Assembly: GCF_002284565.1 (NCBI RefSeq)
Contig: NZ_NPKI01000015.1
Location: 835,490-899,489 of the forward strand
Direction of reading: 5' to 3'
Length of the DNA stretch: 64,000 bases
DNA from: Mesorhizobium mediterraneum
GTDB taxonomy: Bacteria > Pseudomonadota > Alphaproteobacteria > Rhizobiales > Rhizobiaceae
The notes beneath the pieces are model-generated. The model saw only the letters and a list, made by a program, of their open reading frames with translations, did not search any database and was not told the DNA's origin. Both the position numbers and the translations under genes were made by a program. This document shows, piece after piece, positions 8,217 through 16,656 of this stretch; the first letter of the stretch is position 1, and each line of letters starts with the position of its first letter.

Positions 8217-9296
8217 TCAAGACCCCCGGGTTTCGTTCGGCAGGACGCCGATAGCGGACGGGTCAATGCGGCAGTCGATGACTTGTCCGGGAACGGCCGC
8301 GACGGCTGCTTCCGAGCGCAGCGTCGCAACCATCTGTTCGCCGGTCGCCGTCTTGAGCAGGATGCGTTCCAGCGCGCCGACAAAGGAATTCTCGACGACC
8401 GTCGCGCGAAAGCCGATCTCGTCGTCCGTTGCCTGCCCGATGCGGATGTCCTCGGGGCGCACCCAGACAGTGAGTGTGTCGCCGGGGCGCTCACGGCGGC
8501 CCTTGACGGGGGCAGAACCGAAGCGCGTGCCGAACGCCTCGACCATCGTCTCGTCATCATCGGCACGATGGCCGGACAGGAAATTGTTCTCGCCGAGAAA
8601 ACCGGCGACGAAGCGCGTCGACGGTTTTTTGTAGAGGTCGCGGGGCAGCCCGATTTCGACGATGCGGCCATGATTGAACACCGCGATGCGATCGGACATG
8701 GCGATCGCCTCCTCCTGATCGTGGGTAACGTAGACGAAGGTCACCCCGGTCTCGCGATGCAGCCGTTTCAGTTCCTTCTGCATGGATTCGCGCAGCATGC
8801 GGTCGAGCGCCGAAAGCGGCTCGTCGAGCAAAAGGATGCGCGGCCCGAAGGCCAGGGCGCGGGCGATGGCAACGCGCTGCTGCTGGCCGCCCGACAATTC
8901 GCGCGGCTTGCGCTCGGCCAGATTGTCGAGGCCGACCAGCGACAGCATTTCGGCCACCCGCGCGGCGATCTTCGGCTTCTCCCATTTGCGGACGCGGAGG
9001 GAGAAGGCGATGTTGTTGGCGACGGAGAGATGCGGGAACAGCGCATAACCCTGGAAGACGAAGCCGAAATTGCGGTCCTCGGGGTCGACATGGGTGATGT
9101 CCTTGCCGTCGAGGCGGATCGTCCCCTTGCTCGGCGTGGTGAAGCCGGCCAGCGACATCAGCAAGGTCGTCTTGCCGGACCCCGAGGGCCCGAGCAAGGT
9201 GACGAACTCTCCCGCCTCGACCGAGAGGTCGATCCCGGTCAAGGCGGTGACCTTGTCATAAGTCTTTTCGAGATCGTCGATGACCAGCAATGCCAT
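8217..9296 (-). CDS. ABC transporter ATPase, spermidine/putrescine (PotA) type
   Basis: A 359-residue importer ATPase. Walker A is GPSGSGKTT (G36-T44), the Q-loop [11 protein letters not shown], the signature LSGGQQQR, Walker [13 protein letters not shown] and the switch His in YVTHDQEEA. After residue 240 comes a TOBE-type regulatory domain with VWVRPEDI. Together these place it in the PotA/FbpC group that energises uptake of polyamine-like or similar cationic solutes. It belongs to the operon with the two permeases and the binding protein upstream, and is separated from them by the guanidino-hydrolase gene, so enzyme and transporter are interleaved. Confidence 0.93.
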   Translation of the reverse strand: MALLVIDDLEKTYDKVTALTGIDLSVEAGEFVTLLGPSGSGKTTLLMSLAGFTTPSKGTIRLDGKDITHVDPEDRNFGFVFQGYALFPHLSVANNIAFSLRVRKWEKPKIAARVAEMLSLVGLDNLAERKPRELSGGQQQRVAIARALAFGPRILLLDEPLSALDRMLRESMQKELKRLHRETGVTFVYVTHDQEEAIAMSDRIAVFNHGRIVEIGLPRDLYKKPSTRFVAGFLGENNFLSGHRADDDETMVEAFGTRFGSAPVKGRRERPGDTLTVWVRPEDIRIGQATDDEIGFRATVVENSFVGALERILLKTATGEQMVATLRSEAAVAAVPGQVIDCRIDPSAIGVLPNETRGS

Positions 9297-9311
9297 CAGT
9301 TCGAGACCATA

Positions 9312-10319
9312 TCAGATCGGGTCCCTGATCAGCGGTGCGGTCGAGCAATGCAGGCCGCCGCCGCCGAGTTCGACCGTCTCGTAATTGCAGGTCAGCAAGG
9401 TGATCCCGGCCGCGTCGAGCCTGTCGGCCAGGCGCTTCGAGCGGCTGCCATGCATGATCACCCGGCCGGGCGCGACGGCCAGGCAGTTGAGCGACATGGC
9501 GCTGTCCTCGGGAGGCAGTTCGATCATCTTGATGCCGCGCTTCTCCAGATATTCAATGAACGGGTAGGGCAGTTCGTTGACATTGACGATCGCCGTCTCG
9601 ACGTCGACCATAATGAAAGCGCCGTCGATGTGAATACGGTATCCGGGCATCGGCACCTTGATCAGCGTCACGCCGAGGCCGGCGAGGATGCTCTCGACCT
9701 GCCGCACGCCTTCCGGGTTGCAGGCGATTGAGACCGTGCAGACGGCGGTCTTGGCATCGATGAAGGCAAAGCCGCCGCCTTCGAAGACGGCCGATCCGTG
9801 GATGGTGCCGAGGATCGGGCATCCGGCCTTGGCCAGCGCCCGTGTCACCGGCAGTTCCTCGCCGCGGCGCACCCGCCGCGCCAGGCGGGTGACGATGGCG
9901 CCGCCCGGAATGCCGATGACGCTGTCGCGCGTGTAGATCTGCTTCATCGCGCCGGGAGCGGCCTTGTCGACGAGAATGACGTCGACGCCTTCCGAACGCA
10001 GCAAACCGGTGAATTCGTCGTGGGCGCGCTGCATGGCGGGCAGGTCGGGCATGGTGCGGCCCATCCAGTACCAGCCTTTTTCCGGATCGCCGAAGCCGCC
10101 GACTTCGGGCATCGGCTTGTTCTCGACGACGGAAAGCTCGTCGCCGGGGCGATGCATCAGGACGGCGCGCAGCTTGCCGACATCGTTCGAGCAGCCCCAA
10201 TGGCGGCCCCATACCGGGATCTGCTCCTCAGCGGTGTCGAAGCCCGGTTCCGGAACGGAGCCGAAGATGCTGAAGAACTTGTTCTCACGGTATTCGTTGT
10301 CGCTCATCGCGGTGCTCAT
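9312..10319 (-). CDS. Guanidino-group hydrolase of the arginine deiminase/DDAH superfamily
   Basis: A 335-residue pentein-fold enzyme. The catalytic set expected for arginine deiminase and dimethylargininase is visible: YTRD at 129-132, E180 in FEGGGF, H230 and D232 in RIHIDGAF, and the nucleophile C325 in GGGGLHCSTAPLIRD. Such enzymes attack the guanidinium carbon of arginine-like compounds, giving a ureido product plus an amine or ammonia. The exact substrate is unknown. The gene lies inside the polyamine-type ABC operon, between the inner permease and the ATPase, and an amidohydrolase able to act on ureido compounds lies further downstream. GGAA lies 7 bases before the ATG. Confidence 0.85.
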   Translation of the reverse strand: MSTAMSDNEYRENKFFSIFGSVPEPGFDTAEEQIPVWGRHWGCSNDVGKLRAVLMHRPGDELSVVENKPMPEVGGFGDPEKGWYWMGRTMPDLPAMQRAHDEFTGLLRSEGVDVILVDKAAPGAMKQIYTRDSVIGIPGGAIVTRLARRVRRGEELPVTRALAKAGCPILGTIHGSAVFEGGGFAFIDAKTAVCTVSIACNPEGVRQVESILAGLGVTLIKVPMPGYRIHIDGAFIMVDVETAIVNVNELPYPFIEYLEKRGIKMIELPPEDSAMSLNCLAVAPGRVIMHGSRSKRLADRLDAAGITLLTCNYETVELGGGGLHCSTAPLIRDPI

Positions 10320-10361
10320 GGGTATTCCTTTCCTTTCGATCTGTTTCCGAGGTGTTTGAAT

Positions 10362-11165
10362 TTAGAATTTCCGTTGCCGTTGCCTGCGTTCGATCAGCGC
10401 TCGTGCGACCAGCGCCAGCACGGTGACGACGAGCAGGACGGTGGCGATCGCCGCCAGCGCCGGGTCGACGGCATCCTGGATGCTCGTCCAGATGCGGCGC
10501 GGCAGCGTGACGACGGCGCGTCCGGTGATGAACAGCGTCACCGTGATCTCGTCCCAGGACGCGACAAAGGCGAGCAGGGCGCCGGCGGCAACGCCGGGAA
10601 CGATATTCGGCAGGATCACCTTGCCGAACACGGTCATCGGCCTGGCGCCGAGGCTTCTCGCCGCCTGCACCAGCCGCTGGTCGAGGTTGGAGAGCGACGC
10701 GCCGATGGCCAGCACGGTCAGCGGCAGGGCCAGCACGACATGCACCAGGACGACGCCGGTGTAGCTGTCGAGCAGCGACAGCCGCGCCCAGAGCTTGACC
10801 ATGCCGACCGCGTAGATGATCGGCGGCACGATCATCGGCGACAGCAGGAGGATGCGCATCAGGGACGGCCACCAGCCGCCCGCCGCCCAGGCGCCGACGG
10901 CGAAGGCGACGCCGAGAGCCGTGGCGATCGCGGCGCAGGCCAGCGCGATGCCGGCGCTGGTCAGCATGCTTGGCAGCCAGCCCTTGCTCCAGTCGGTCAG
11001 TGCCGCGAAATGCTCCATCGAAATGCCGTCCTGCGGCAGCGACAGGTAATCGCGGTCGGTGAGCGCGACCGGGATCACCACCAGGATCGGAACGAACAGG
11101 AAGCCGAGCAGGCACCAGGCGAGCAGGCGCGGCAGGCCGACTTCTATGATGCGCCGAAGCCTCAT
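10362..11165 (-). CDS. ABC transporter permease, PotC type
   Basis: A 267-residue inner-membrane permease with six predicted helices. The conserved EAA loop reads LVQAARSLGARPMTVFGKVILPNI near residue 165, as in spermidine/putrescine-type permeases that contact the ATPase. The N-terminus has a basic head followed by a strong hydrophobic helix. Its ATG overlaps the stop of the preceding permease gene (ATGA), so the two are translationally coupled. With the upstream permease and the downstream ATPase it forms a heterodimeric importer; the solute should be the operon's guanidino-type substrate, by inference. Confidence 0.92.
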   Translation of the reverse strand: MRLRRIIEVGLPRLLAWCLLGFLFVPILVVIPVALTDRDYLSLPQDGISMEHFAALTDWSKGWLPSMLTSAGIALACAAIATALGVAFAVGAWAAGGWWPSLMRILLLSPMIVPPIIYAVGMVKLWARLSLLDSYTGVVLVHVVLALPLTVLAIGASLSNLDQRLVQAARSLGARPMTVFGKVILPNIVPGVAAGALLAFVASWDEITVTLFITGRAVVTLPRRIWTSIQDAVDPALAAIATVLLVVTVLALVARALIERRQRQRKF

Positions 11166-12004
11166 TGCTGCGGCCTCGCGACGAAGGCGGCGCGCAGCGC
11201 CGGGCTGCGCATGGCAGCGAAGACAATAATGCCGACCACCAGAAGCAGCATCGTCGACAGCGATGTTGCCAGATCCCAGCGCGAGGTGCTCGATATCTGA
11301 ACCGAGATGTATTCGGCGATCATCAGGGTTTTGCCGGCGCCGAGCAGAGCAGGCGTGACCAGGAAGCCGAGTGAGAAGACGAAGACGAACAGAGTCGCAA
11401 GCGCGATGCCGGGCAGGCTGAGCGGCAGCCAGACGCGCCAGAAGATCGTGGCCGGGCGTGCGCCTAGCGAGCGCGCCGCCTGCATGATACGGCGGTCGAT
11501 GTCCGACAAATTGGCATAGAGCAGCAGGATGGCGAACGGCATCATGTAGTGCACCATGCCGATGGTGACGCCGAAGAGATTATAGACGAGGTCGAGCGGG
11601 CTCGAGATGACGCCCATCTCCATCAAAGCGCTGTTGAGAACGCCGCGCCGGCGCAAGATGGTGATCCAGGAAAATGCCCTGACCAGCACCGATATCCAGA
11701 ACGGCACCAGCACCAGGAACAGCGAGATGCGGCGCCAGCCTGCCGACATATGGATGATGGCGAAGGCGACGACGTAACTCGCCAGCACGGTCAGCACCGT
11801 CGTCATCAGAGACACTTTGAGCGTCGTCATGACGACGCGGCCCACGGCTGCGTTGGCGAACAGGCTCTGGTAGTTGGCAAGGCCGAACTTCGGCTCGGTC
11901 AGGCTCAATGCCAGAACCTGCAGGATCGGCGCTGCATAGAGGCCGATCGCCACCAGGCTGGCGGGAACGGTCAGCAGCAGAGCTGTTGTCTTGAAATTGC
12001 GCAT
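11162..12004 (-). CDS. ABC transporter permease, PotB type
   Basis: A 280-residue permease with about six membrane helices and the EAA loop IMQAARSLGARPATIFWRVWLP near residue 175. An Ala-rich first helix at residues 7-30 follows a short basic head. Sequence character and order (binding protein, this gene, second permease) match the PotB position of polyamine-type importers. A GC-rich hairpin lies in the 70-base gap to the binding-protein gene and may lower expression of the membrane genes relative to the binding protein. Confidence 0.92.
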   Translation of the reverse strand: MRNFKTTALLLTVPASLVAIGLYAAPILQVLALSLTEPKFGLANYQSLFANAAVGRVVMTTLKVSLMTTVLTVLASYVVAFAIIHMSAGWRRISLFLVLVPFWISVLVRAFSWITILRRRGVLNSALMEMGVISSPLDLVYNLFGVTIGMVHYMMPFAILLLYANLSDIDRRIMQAARSLGARPATIFWRVWLPLSLPGIALATLFVFVFSLGFLVTPALLGAGKTLMIAEYISVQISSTSRWDLATSLSTMLLLVVGIIVFAAMRSPALRAAFVARPQQ

Positions 12005-12030
12005 CGGATCAAATTCGCATCGGATGAGAG

Positions 12031-12050
12031 GCCGCCGCCTTGCCGGCGGC
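12031..12050 (-). promoter_or_regulatory. Intercistronic hairpin after the binding-protein gene
   Basis: A perfect 7-bp GC-rich stem, GCCGCCG-CCTTGC-CGGCGGC, lies between the stop of the periplasmic binding-protein gene and the first permease gene. There is no T-run on the transcribed strand. Hairpins here commonly protect the binding-protein message from 3' decay and so raise its level over the permeases; that role is inferred. Confidence 0.45.
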
Positions 12051-12074
12051 AGCCCTTCCCTGTTGGCTCGTCAA

Positions 12075-13181
12075 TCAGCTCGAGATGAAATCCAGATACT
12101 TGTTCTGGAGCTCGGTCTCGTGTTCCGCGTAATAGGCGGGGTTGAGCATGATCTGCGAGGCCGCGTTCTCCTTCGTCGTCGGGTTCACGGCGGCGTCCGC
12201 CGGCGTCATCAAGGCCAGGGTCTTGGGATTGGAAGGCCCGTTGCCCATGATCTGCAGCAGCACGAGCTGGCCTGCCGGATCGAGTGTCGAATTGATGAAA
12301 TCGAACACTTTCTTGCCGGCGGGATTGCCCTTGGGAACCGACCATGCGCTGGCCGAAAGGATGTTCTGTTCCCAGATCCATTTGAACTTGTCGGGCGTCT
12401 CCTTGTTGAGCAGGTTGGCGCGGGTGTGCCAGATGTTGCCCATCACGACTTCGCCCTCGCGGAACAATTGCTGTGTCTGCGCGCCGCCTTCCCAGAAGAT
12501 GATGTCGGCAAGCATCGGCTTCAGCTTCTTGAACGCCCGGTCGACATCGAGCGGATAAAGGTCGGCGGGCGCGACGCCGTCCGCCATGAGGACGAATTCG
12601 AGCTGGCCCTGGATCCATTTGCACATGGTGCGTTTGCCGGGGAATTTCGCCGTGTCGAAGAAGTCGGCCCAGCCGGTGGGTGCTGTGCCCTTGGTCGCCT
12701 CGGCGTCATAGGCGAGCACGTTCGAATAGACATAGTTCGAGACGCCGAACTCGCCGGCGAAATTCTCGGGCACCTGCGATTTGTCGACGATCGTGTAGTC
12801 GATCGGCTCGACCAGATTGCCCTTGCCCAGTGTCAGCGAGTCGATCATGCCGCCGTCGGTGGCGTCCCAGATGACCTTGCCGGACTCGACCATGGCCCTG
12901 ATTGTTCCGACCGCTGGCCCGGCCCCGTCGATCACCACTTTCATGCCGCTCTTCTTGGTGAAGGGGTCGCCATAGGCCTTGGCGAAGGCGTCCGCCGCGG
13001 CACCGCCCCAGTTGCAGACGACGATTTCGGAGGCGTCGGCCTGGGCAACACCCGGCTTGAAGGCGGCCGCAAGTCCGAGGCCGCCGAGGGCAAAGAGGAA
13101 AGATCGGCGATCGATCTCACCGCGGTTGAATTTTTCCAGCGCGATCTGCGCCGCGTCTTGTGCGAAATGCGAGATTGTCAT
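12075..13181 (-). CDS. ABC transporter periplasmic binding protein, PotD/Fe-type family
   Basis: A 368-residue binding protein. The N-terminus has an amphipathic lead and then RRSFLFALGGLGLAAAF with cleavage near VAQA, which looks like a Tat-type signal. The mature part begins with the sheet SEIVVCNWGG, common in polyamine and iron(III)/thiamine-type binding proteins (family 1). The C-terminal half contains EGGAQTQQLFREGEVVMGN and WSVPKGNPAG blocks of the same family. It should capture the operon's solute in the periplasm. GGGAGA lies 8 bases before the ATG. The gene follows the LacI regulator on the same strand, with a palindromic region between. Confidence 0.9.
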   Translation of the reverse strand: MTISHFAQDAAQIALEKFNRGEIDRRSFLFALGGLGLAAAFKPGVAQADASEIVVCNWGGAAADAFAKAYGDPFTKKSGMKVVIDGAGPAVGTIRAMVESGKVIWDATDGGMIDSLTLGKGNLVEPIDYTIVDKSQVPENFAGEFGVSNYVYSNVLAYDAEATKGTAPTGWADFFDTAKFPGKRTMCKWIQGQLEFVLMADGVAPADLYPLDVDRAFKKLKPMLADIIFWEGGAQTQQLFREGEVVMGNIWHTRANLLNKETPDKFKWIWEQNILSASAWSVPKGNPAGKKVFDFINSTLDPAGQLVLLQIMGNGPSNPKTLALMTPADAAVNPTTKENAASQIMLNPAYYAEHETELQNKYLDFISS

Positions 13182-13221
13182 TTTTCATTCTCCCATTGTT
13201 GATGGTGACTGCATGTCTTCG

Positions 13222-13278
13222 CGGATTTAATCCGTCTCTGTTGTCTTTCTTGGCCATGATCTTTTCGGGATCATGGCC
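13222..13278. promoter_or_regulatory. Palindromes between LacI regulator and ABC operon
   Basis: Two inverted repeats lie in the 96-base gap. CGGATT-T-AATCCG at 13222-13234 is a perfect 13-base palindrome and could be an operator for the downstream operon. GGCCATGATC-TTTTCGG-GATCATGGCC at 13252-13278 is a perfect 10-bp stem that overlaps the lacI-type stop codon. The latter resembles the ATGATC...CGAAAA palindromes scattered between rhizobial genes and has no T-run on the minus strand. Confidence 0.45.
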
Positions 13279-14357
13279 TAGATTCCCACTCTTGCCGGCG
13301 GTCGATTTTCCGCTGAGGCGTTTCCTGCCAGTTTCCAATGCGCCTTGCGCGGCGCGGCCACGGAGTGGCGCACGACAAGCTTCACCGCGACCGGCGCCAC
13401 GTCCGGAATCTCGGCGCCGTTGATGTGGTCGATCAGCAGGCCAACCGCCCGGCGCCCGAATTCCTCGGCGGATTGGTGGATGGCCGTCAGCGGCGGATCG
13501 AGAAGATCGACATTGCGGATGTCGTCGAACCCGACCAGCGACAGCTCGGCCGGCACGGTGATGCCGAGCTTGCGGCAGCCTTGCAAAATCCCCAGCGCCA
13601 GCATGTCGGCGGAGGCGAAGATGGCGGTCGGCGGATTGTCGAGTGCGGCGAACTGCAGTATGGCACGCAGGCCTGATTGTTCGTCGTAGTCGCCGAAGAA
13701 GACGTGATCGGGATTCACCCTCAGGCCGCTATTCTTGAGACTGTCCTTGAAGGCGCCGAACCGTTCCCTGCTGCTGAGCAGCGCCGGCGGGCCGCCGACG
13801 AAGGCGATCGTCTCGTGCCCATGCGCCAGAAGATGATCGGTGGCAAGCTGGGCGCCGAGACGGTTATCGGCAAACAGTCGCGGCGCCATGGCGCCCGGAA
13901 CATCCTCGTCGACCAGGACGACGTTGCTGCAGGCATTGATCTTCTCGACGAGCGCGCCATCGTCCGGATGGTTGGTCATCAGCAGGATGCCGTCCACCTG
14001 TGCGTCGTCGATGCGCGACAGGAAGGCCAGTTCCTTGGCGGCGATGTTGCGGCTGTTGAACATCACCAGGCTATAGCCGAGACGGCTCGCTTCCTCTTCC
14101 GCCGAACTCGCGATGGCGGCGAAAAATGGGTAGGAGATGTCGGAAACGATCAGGCCGATGGTTTCGCTGCGGCCTTTGCTGAGGCGTCGCGCGATGGCGT
14201 TGGGGCGATACTCCAGCTTCGCCACGGCGGCTCTGATGCGCTCGCTGGTTTCCGCGGGCAGCTTGATACGGCCGTTCAGGTGACGTGACACGGTGGTGAC
14301 CGAGACGCCGGCCGCGTGCGCCACATTCCTGATCGTCGATGCAGCGGGCTTTTTCAT
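13278..14357 (-). CDS. LacI-family transcriptional regulator
   Basis: A 359-residue LacI/GalR protein. The N-terminal helix-turn-helix reads TIRNVAHAAGVSVTTVSRHLNG (residues 8-29), with the hinge block YRPNAIARRLSKGRSETIGLIV. The remainder is a periplasmic-binding-protein-like effector domain with FADNRLGAQLATDHLLAHGH and VGFDDI motifs. It should repress the adjacent ABC/guanidino-hydrolase operon and respond to a small solute. The ATG chosen lies just before the HTH; a GTG five codons upstream is an alternative with AAGGA immediately before it. Two overlapping LacI-type operator palindromes about 100 bases upstream suggest autoregulation. Confidence 0.92.
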   Translation of the reverse strand: MKKPAASTIRNVAHAAGVSVTTVSRHLNGRIKLPAETSERIRAAVAKLEYRPNAIARRLSKGRSETIGLIVSDISYPFFAAIASSAEEEASRLGYSLVMFNSRNIAAKELAFLSRIDDAQVDGILLMTNHPDDGALVEKINACSNVVLVDEDVPGAMAPRLFADNRLGAQLATDHLLAHGHETIAFVGGPPALLSSRERFGAFKDSLKNSGLRVNPDHVFFGDYDEQSGLRAILQFAALDNPPTAIFASADMLALGILQGCRKLGITVPAELSLVGFDDIRNVDLLDPPLTAIHQSAEEFGRRAVGLLIDHINGAEIPDVAPVAVKLVVRHSVAAPRKAHWKLAGNASAENRPPARVGI

Positions 14358-14454
14358 CGGAGGCTCGGCCACATTCCTTCAACAGTGCAAACGTCTGCGG
14401 CCCTCATATCGACTTCTCCCAACAGCCGAGAGTTCAGCATAGGCAACAGGGTTT

Positions 14455-14479
14455 GTAAACCGCTTTACTAAACCGGTTT
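14455..14479. promoter_or_regulatory. Two LacI-type operator palindromes
   Basis: GTAAA-CCGC-TTTAC (14455-14468) and the perfect palindrome AAACCGGTTT (14470-14479) lie side by side, with centres 13 bases apart. Both follow the AAACCG/CGGTTT consensus of LacI-family operators with a central CpG. They lie upstream of the LacI gene, so autoregulation is likely. Confidence 0.6.
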
Positions 14480-14643
14480 CGTGAATTTGCGATCTGTCTT
14501 CGGAAACATAGGGTGGTGCCGCCACTAAAATTCGCGGCAGGGCGTGGTCGTGTGCTGATCCCTAACGGAGCCGGCTAACAGTGGGATCTTCCGACGCTAT
14601 CTGGCCGCCAGCCGGTAGCGCTTGACGGTGCGAAGGCCAGCGC

Positions 14644-16656
14644 TCATTGCCGGCCTTTCCACATCAGCACCATGAAATAAGGCCCTCCGACCAGGGCAGC
14701 CAGCAGGCCCGCCGGAATCTGCCATGGGAAAATGAGCGTCCGGCCGGCCCAGTCGGCCAAAACAAGGATCATCCCGCCAACGATCGCGGATGCGAAAAGC
14801 GGCGGCAAGGCGCGTTGGAAGCCGAGCATGCGGGCCAGGTGCGGCGCCATCAATCCGACGAAGCTCAGCGGTCCGATGACAAGCGTGGCTACTGTCGTCG
14901 GCACCGCAATAAGCACCAGGAGGATGACCCGAACGCGAAAAAGGCTAAGCCCGAGCCCGCGCGAGGCGGCTTCTCCAAGCGGCAGGATTTCCAGCCAGCG
15001 GATTGTGAGGGGCACGACGGCCAGCAGAGCAATTGCCGTCACAGCTGCGATTGTGGCATCGGCGGCGGTGGCCCGGTAGGTGGAGCCGGATAGCCAGCCG
15101 ATGAGCGTATCGAGCCGAGGATCGCCGCTGGCGAGCAGCACCGCCGAGAATGCCGATGCCATCGTCGCCACGGCGACACCGGAAAGCAGCAGCCGATCAT
15201 TCGCGATGGGTTGCCGGCGGCCGGTCTGCGAAATCATCGCCAGGCTGGCCAGAGCCCCGACGAGACCGGCCGCGATCATTGCCGGGCGGCTGACATCAGA
15301 AGTCGCGACGAAGAGCAGCAGGATGCCTAGCGAGGCGCCGCCGGAAACACCCAGCACCTCGGGCGCCGCCATCGGATTGCCGGTCATCCTCTGCATCAGC
15401 GTGCCGGCCACGCCCAGCATCATGCCAGCGGAAACTGCGACGGCGATGCGAGGCGCCCTGAGCGGCAGGAGGTCGGCAAGTTCGGCGGCCGAGGCCACGT
15501 GCCAGCCGGCCGCGCCTCGCCCGACAACAAGCGCGGCGCAGAGAAGAAGCGCCATCGCGAGGAGGCCGGCCAGCAGATAGACCCACCCGCTTCGCCTGCG
15601 CACGGAAGACAGCATGGCGCCGTCCCGATCCGGGCTGGTGCGCAATTTCGGCAGGAGAAGAAACAGCAGCGGCGCACCGAGGAAAGCAGTCGCCACGCCT
15701 GCCGGGATTTCGGAGGTGAACGGCACGACCTGCACCAGCCGGTCGGTCAGCCACAACAGCGCGGCGCCCGCTAGGGGCGCCCAGATCATGCGCTGGCGCA
15801 AGGTCCGTGCGCCGGCGAGCCTGACCAGCGCCGGCGCCGCAAGCGCCACGAAGCTGATGACGCCGACGGCTGCGACCACCATGCTGCTCAGCGCGACGGC
15901 GACAGTCATCCCGGCCAGCCGTGTCACCACGGGTTTCGTGCCGAGGCTTTCCGCACCCTCGTCGCTCAGGTCCAGAAGCCGTAGCGGCCGGAGCAGAACG
16001 AAGGCAGCAATGCCGGCCACCGCGAGCCATGGCGCGAAGCCGAGCACCACGGCGTCGCCGTTCTGGATCAGCGAACCGCTCTGCCAGATGAAAAGCTCCT
16101 CGGAATATTCGCGATTGGCTGCCATCAGCAGAGCGCTCGCCGAACTGCATGTCAGGCTGACCACCAGGCCGGAAATGATGATCGCGACCGGCGAGAAACT
16201 CCGGCCCTGAGCCAGCGCCAAAACCGCCAGCGTCGACAGGGCGCCGCCGGCGAGCGCCACCCATTCGCGACCTTGCTCCAGCATCCACGGCGCGTAGAGC
16301 GTGGCGATCGTCAGGGCGACGGTCGCGCCTGCATTGGTACCGATGGTCGTCGGCTCGGCGAGCGGATTGCGCAGCACCTGCTGGAGCAGCGTGCCGGTCA
16401 GGCCGAGCGCCGCGCCGGCCAGCAGGCTGATCGCCAGACGCGGCAGAAAGGCATCGCGGTAAAGCAGCTGCCGCGGATCGGCAAAGTCCGTCGCCCCGAG
16501 CGACTGCCACCACATGTCGGCGGGCAACAGGCGCAAAAGCCCGGCTGCGGTGAGATATGCCGCGAGCACCGCCGGCACGCCGACGAGGGCGACGAGCATC
16601 CAGCCGCCTGCCACGAAACGAGCACGAGGGCCGGCCGTGGACTGCATGACGGTCAT
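14644..16656 (-). CDS. Siderophore ABC permease, FhuB-type double-length
   Basis: A 670-residue permease made of two homologous FecCD/BtuC-type halves in one chain, as in FhuB. Each half carries the family signature: GTLLQQVLRNPLAEPTTIGTNAG in the first and GTLMQRMTGNPMAAPEVLGVSGG in the second. About 18-20 hydrophobic helices are expected. It should carry ferric hydroxamate-type siderophore across the inner membrane with the FhuC-like ATPase encoded divergently. The ATG overlaps the stop of the binding-protein gene (ATGA), so the start is placed there although the frame is open 75 codons further upstream. Confidence 0.9.
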   Translation of the reverse strand: MTVMQSTAGPRARFVAGGWMLVALVGVPAVLAAYLTAAGLLRLLPADMWWQSLGATDFADPRQLLYRDAFLPRLAISLLAGAALGLTGTLLQQVLRNPLAEPTTIGTNAGATVALTIATLYAPWMLEQGREWVALAGGALSTLAVLALAQGRSFSPVAIIISGLVVSLTCSSASALLMAANREYSEELFIWQSGSLIQNGDAVVLGFAPWLAVAGIAAFVLLRPLRLLDLSDEGAESLGTKPVVTRLAGMTVAVALSSMVVAAVGVISFVALAAPALVRLAGARTLRQRMIWAPLAGAALLWLTDRLVQVVPFTSEIPAGVATAFLGAPLLFLLLPKLRTSPDRDGAMLSSVRRRSGWVYLLAGLLAMALLLCAALVVGRGAAGWHVASAAELADLLPLRAPRIAVAVSAGMMLGVAGTLMQRMTGNPMAAPEVLGVSGGASLGILLLFVATSDVSRPAMIAAGLVGALASLAMISQTGRRQPIANDRLLLSGVAVATMASAFSAVLLASGDPRLDTLIGWLSGSTYRATAADATIAAVTAIALLAVVPLTIRWLEILPLGEAASRGLGLSLFRVRVILLVLIAVPTTVATLVIGPLSFVGLMAPHLARMLGFQRALPPLFASAIVGGMILVLADWAGRTLIFPWQIPAGLLAALVGGPYFMVLMWKGRQ

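Noticed and set aside
7737..9731. A 664-codon open frame on the plus strand
   Set aside because: It lies antisense to three well-supported minus-strand genes (amidohydrolase, ABC ATPase, guanidino hydrolase) and its composition is typical of high-GC antisense frames.
9798..11300. A 500-codon plus-strand frame rich in Gln, Arg, Asp and His
   Set aside because: Antisense to the guanidino hydrolase and permease genes; the residue bias comes from the complementary permease codons.
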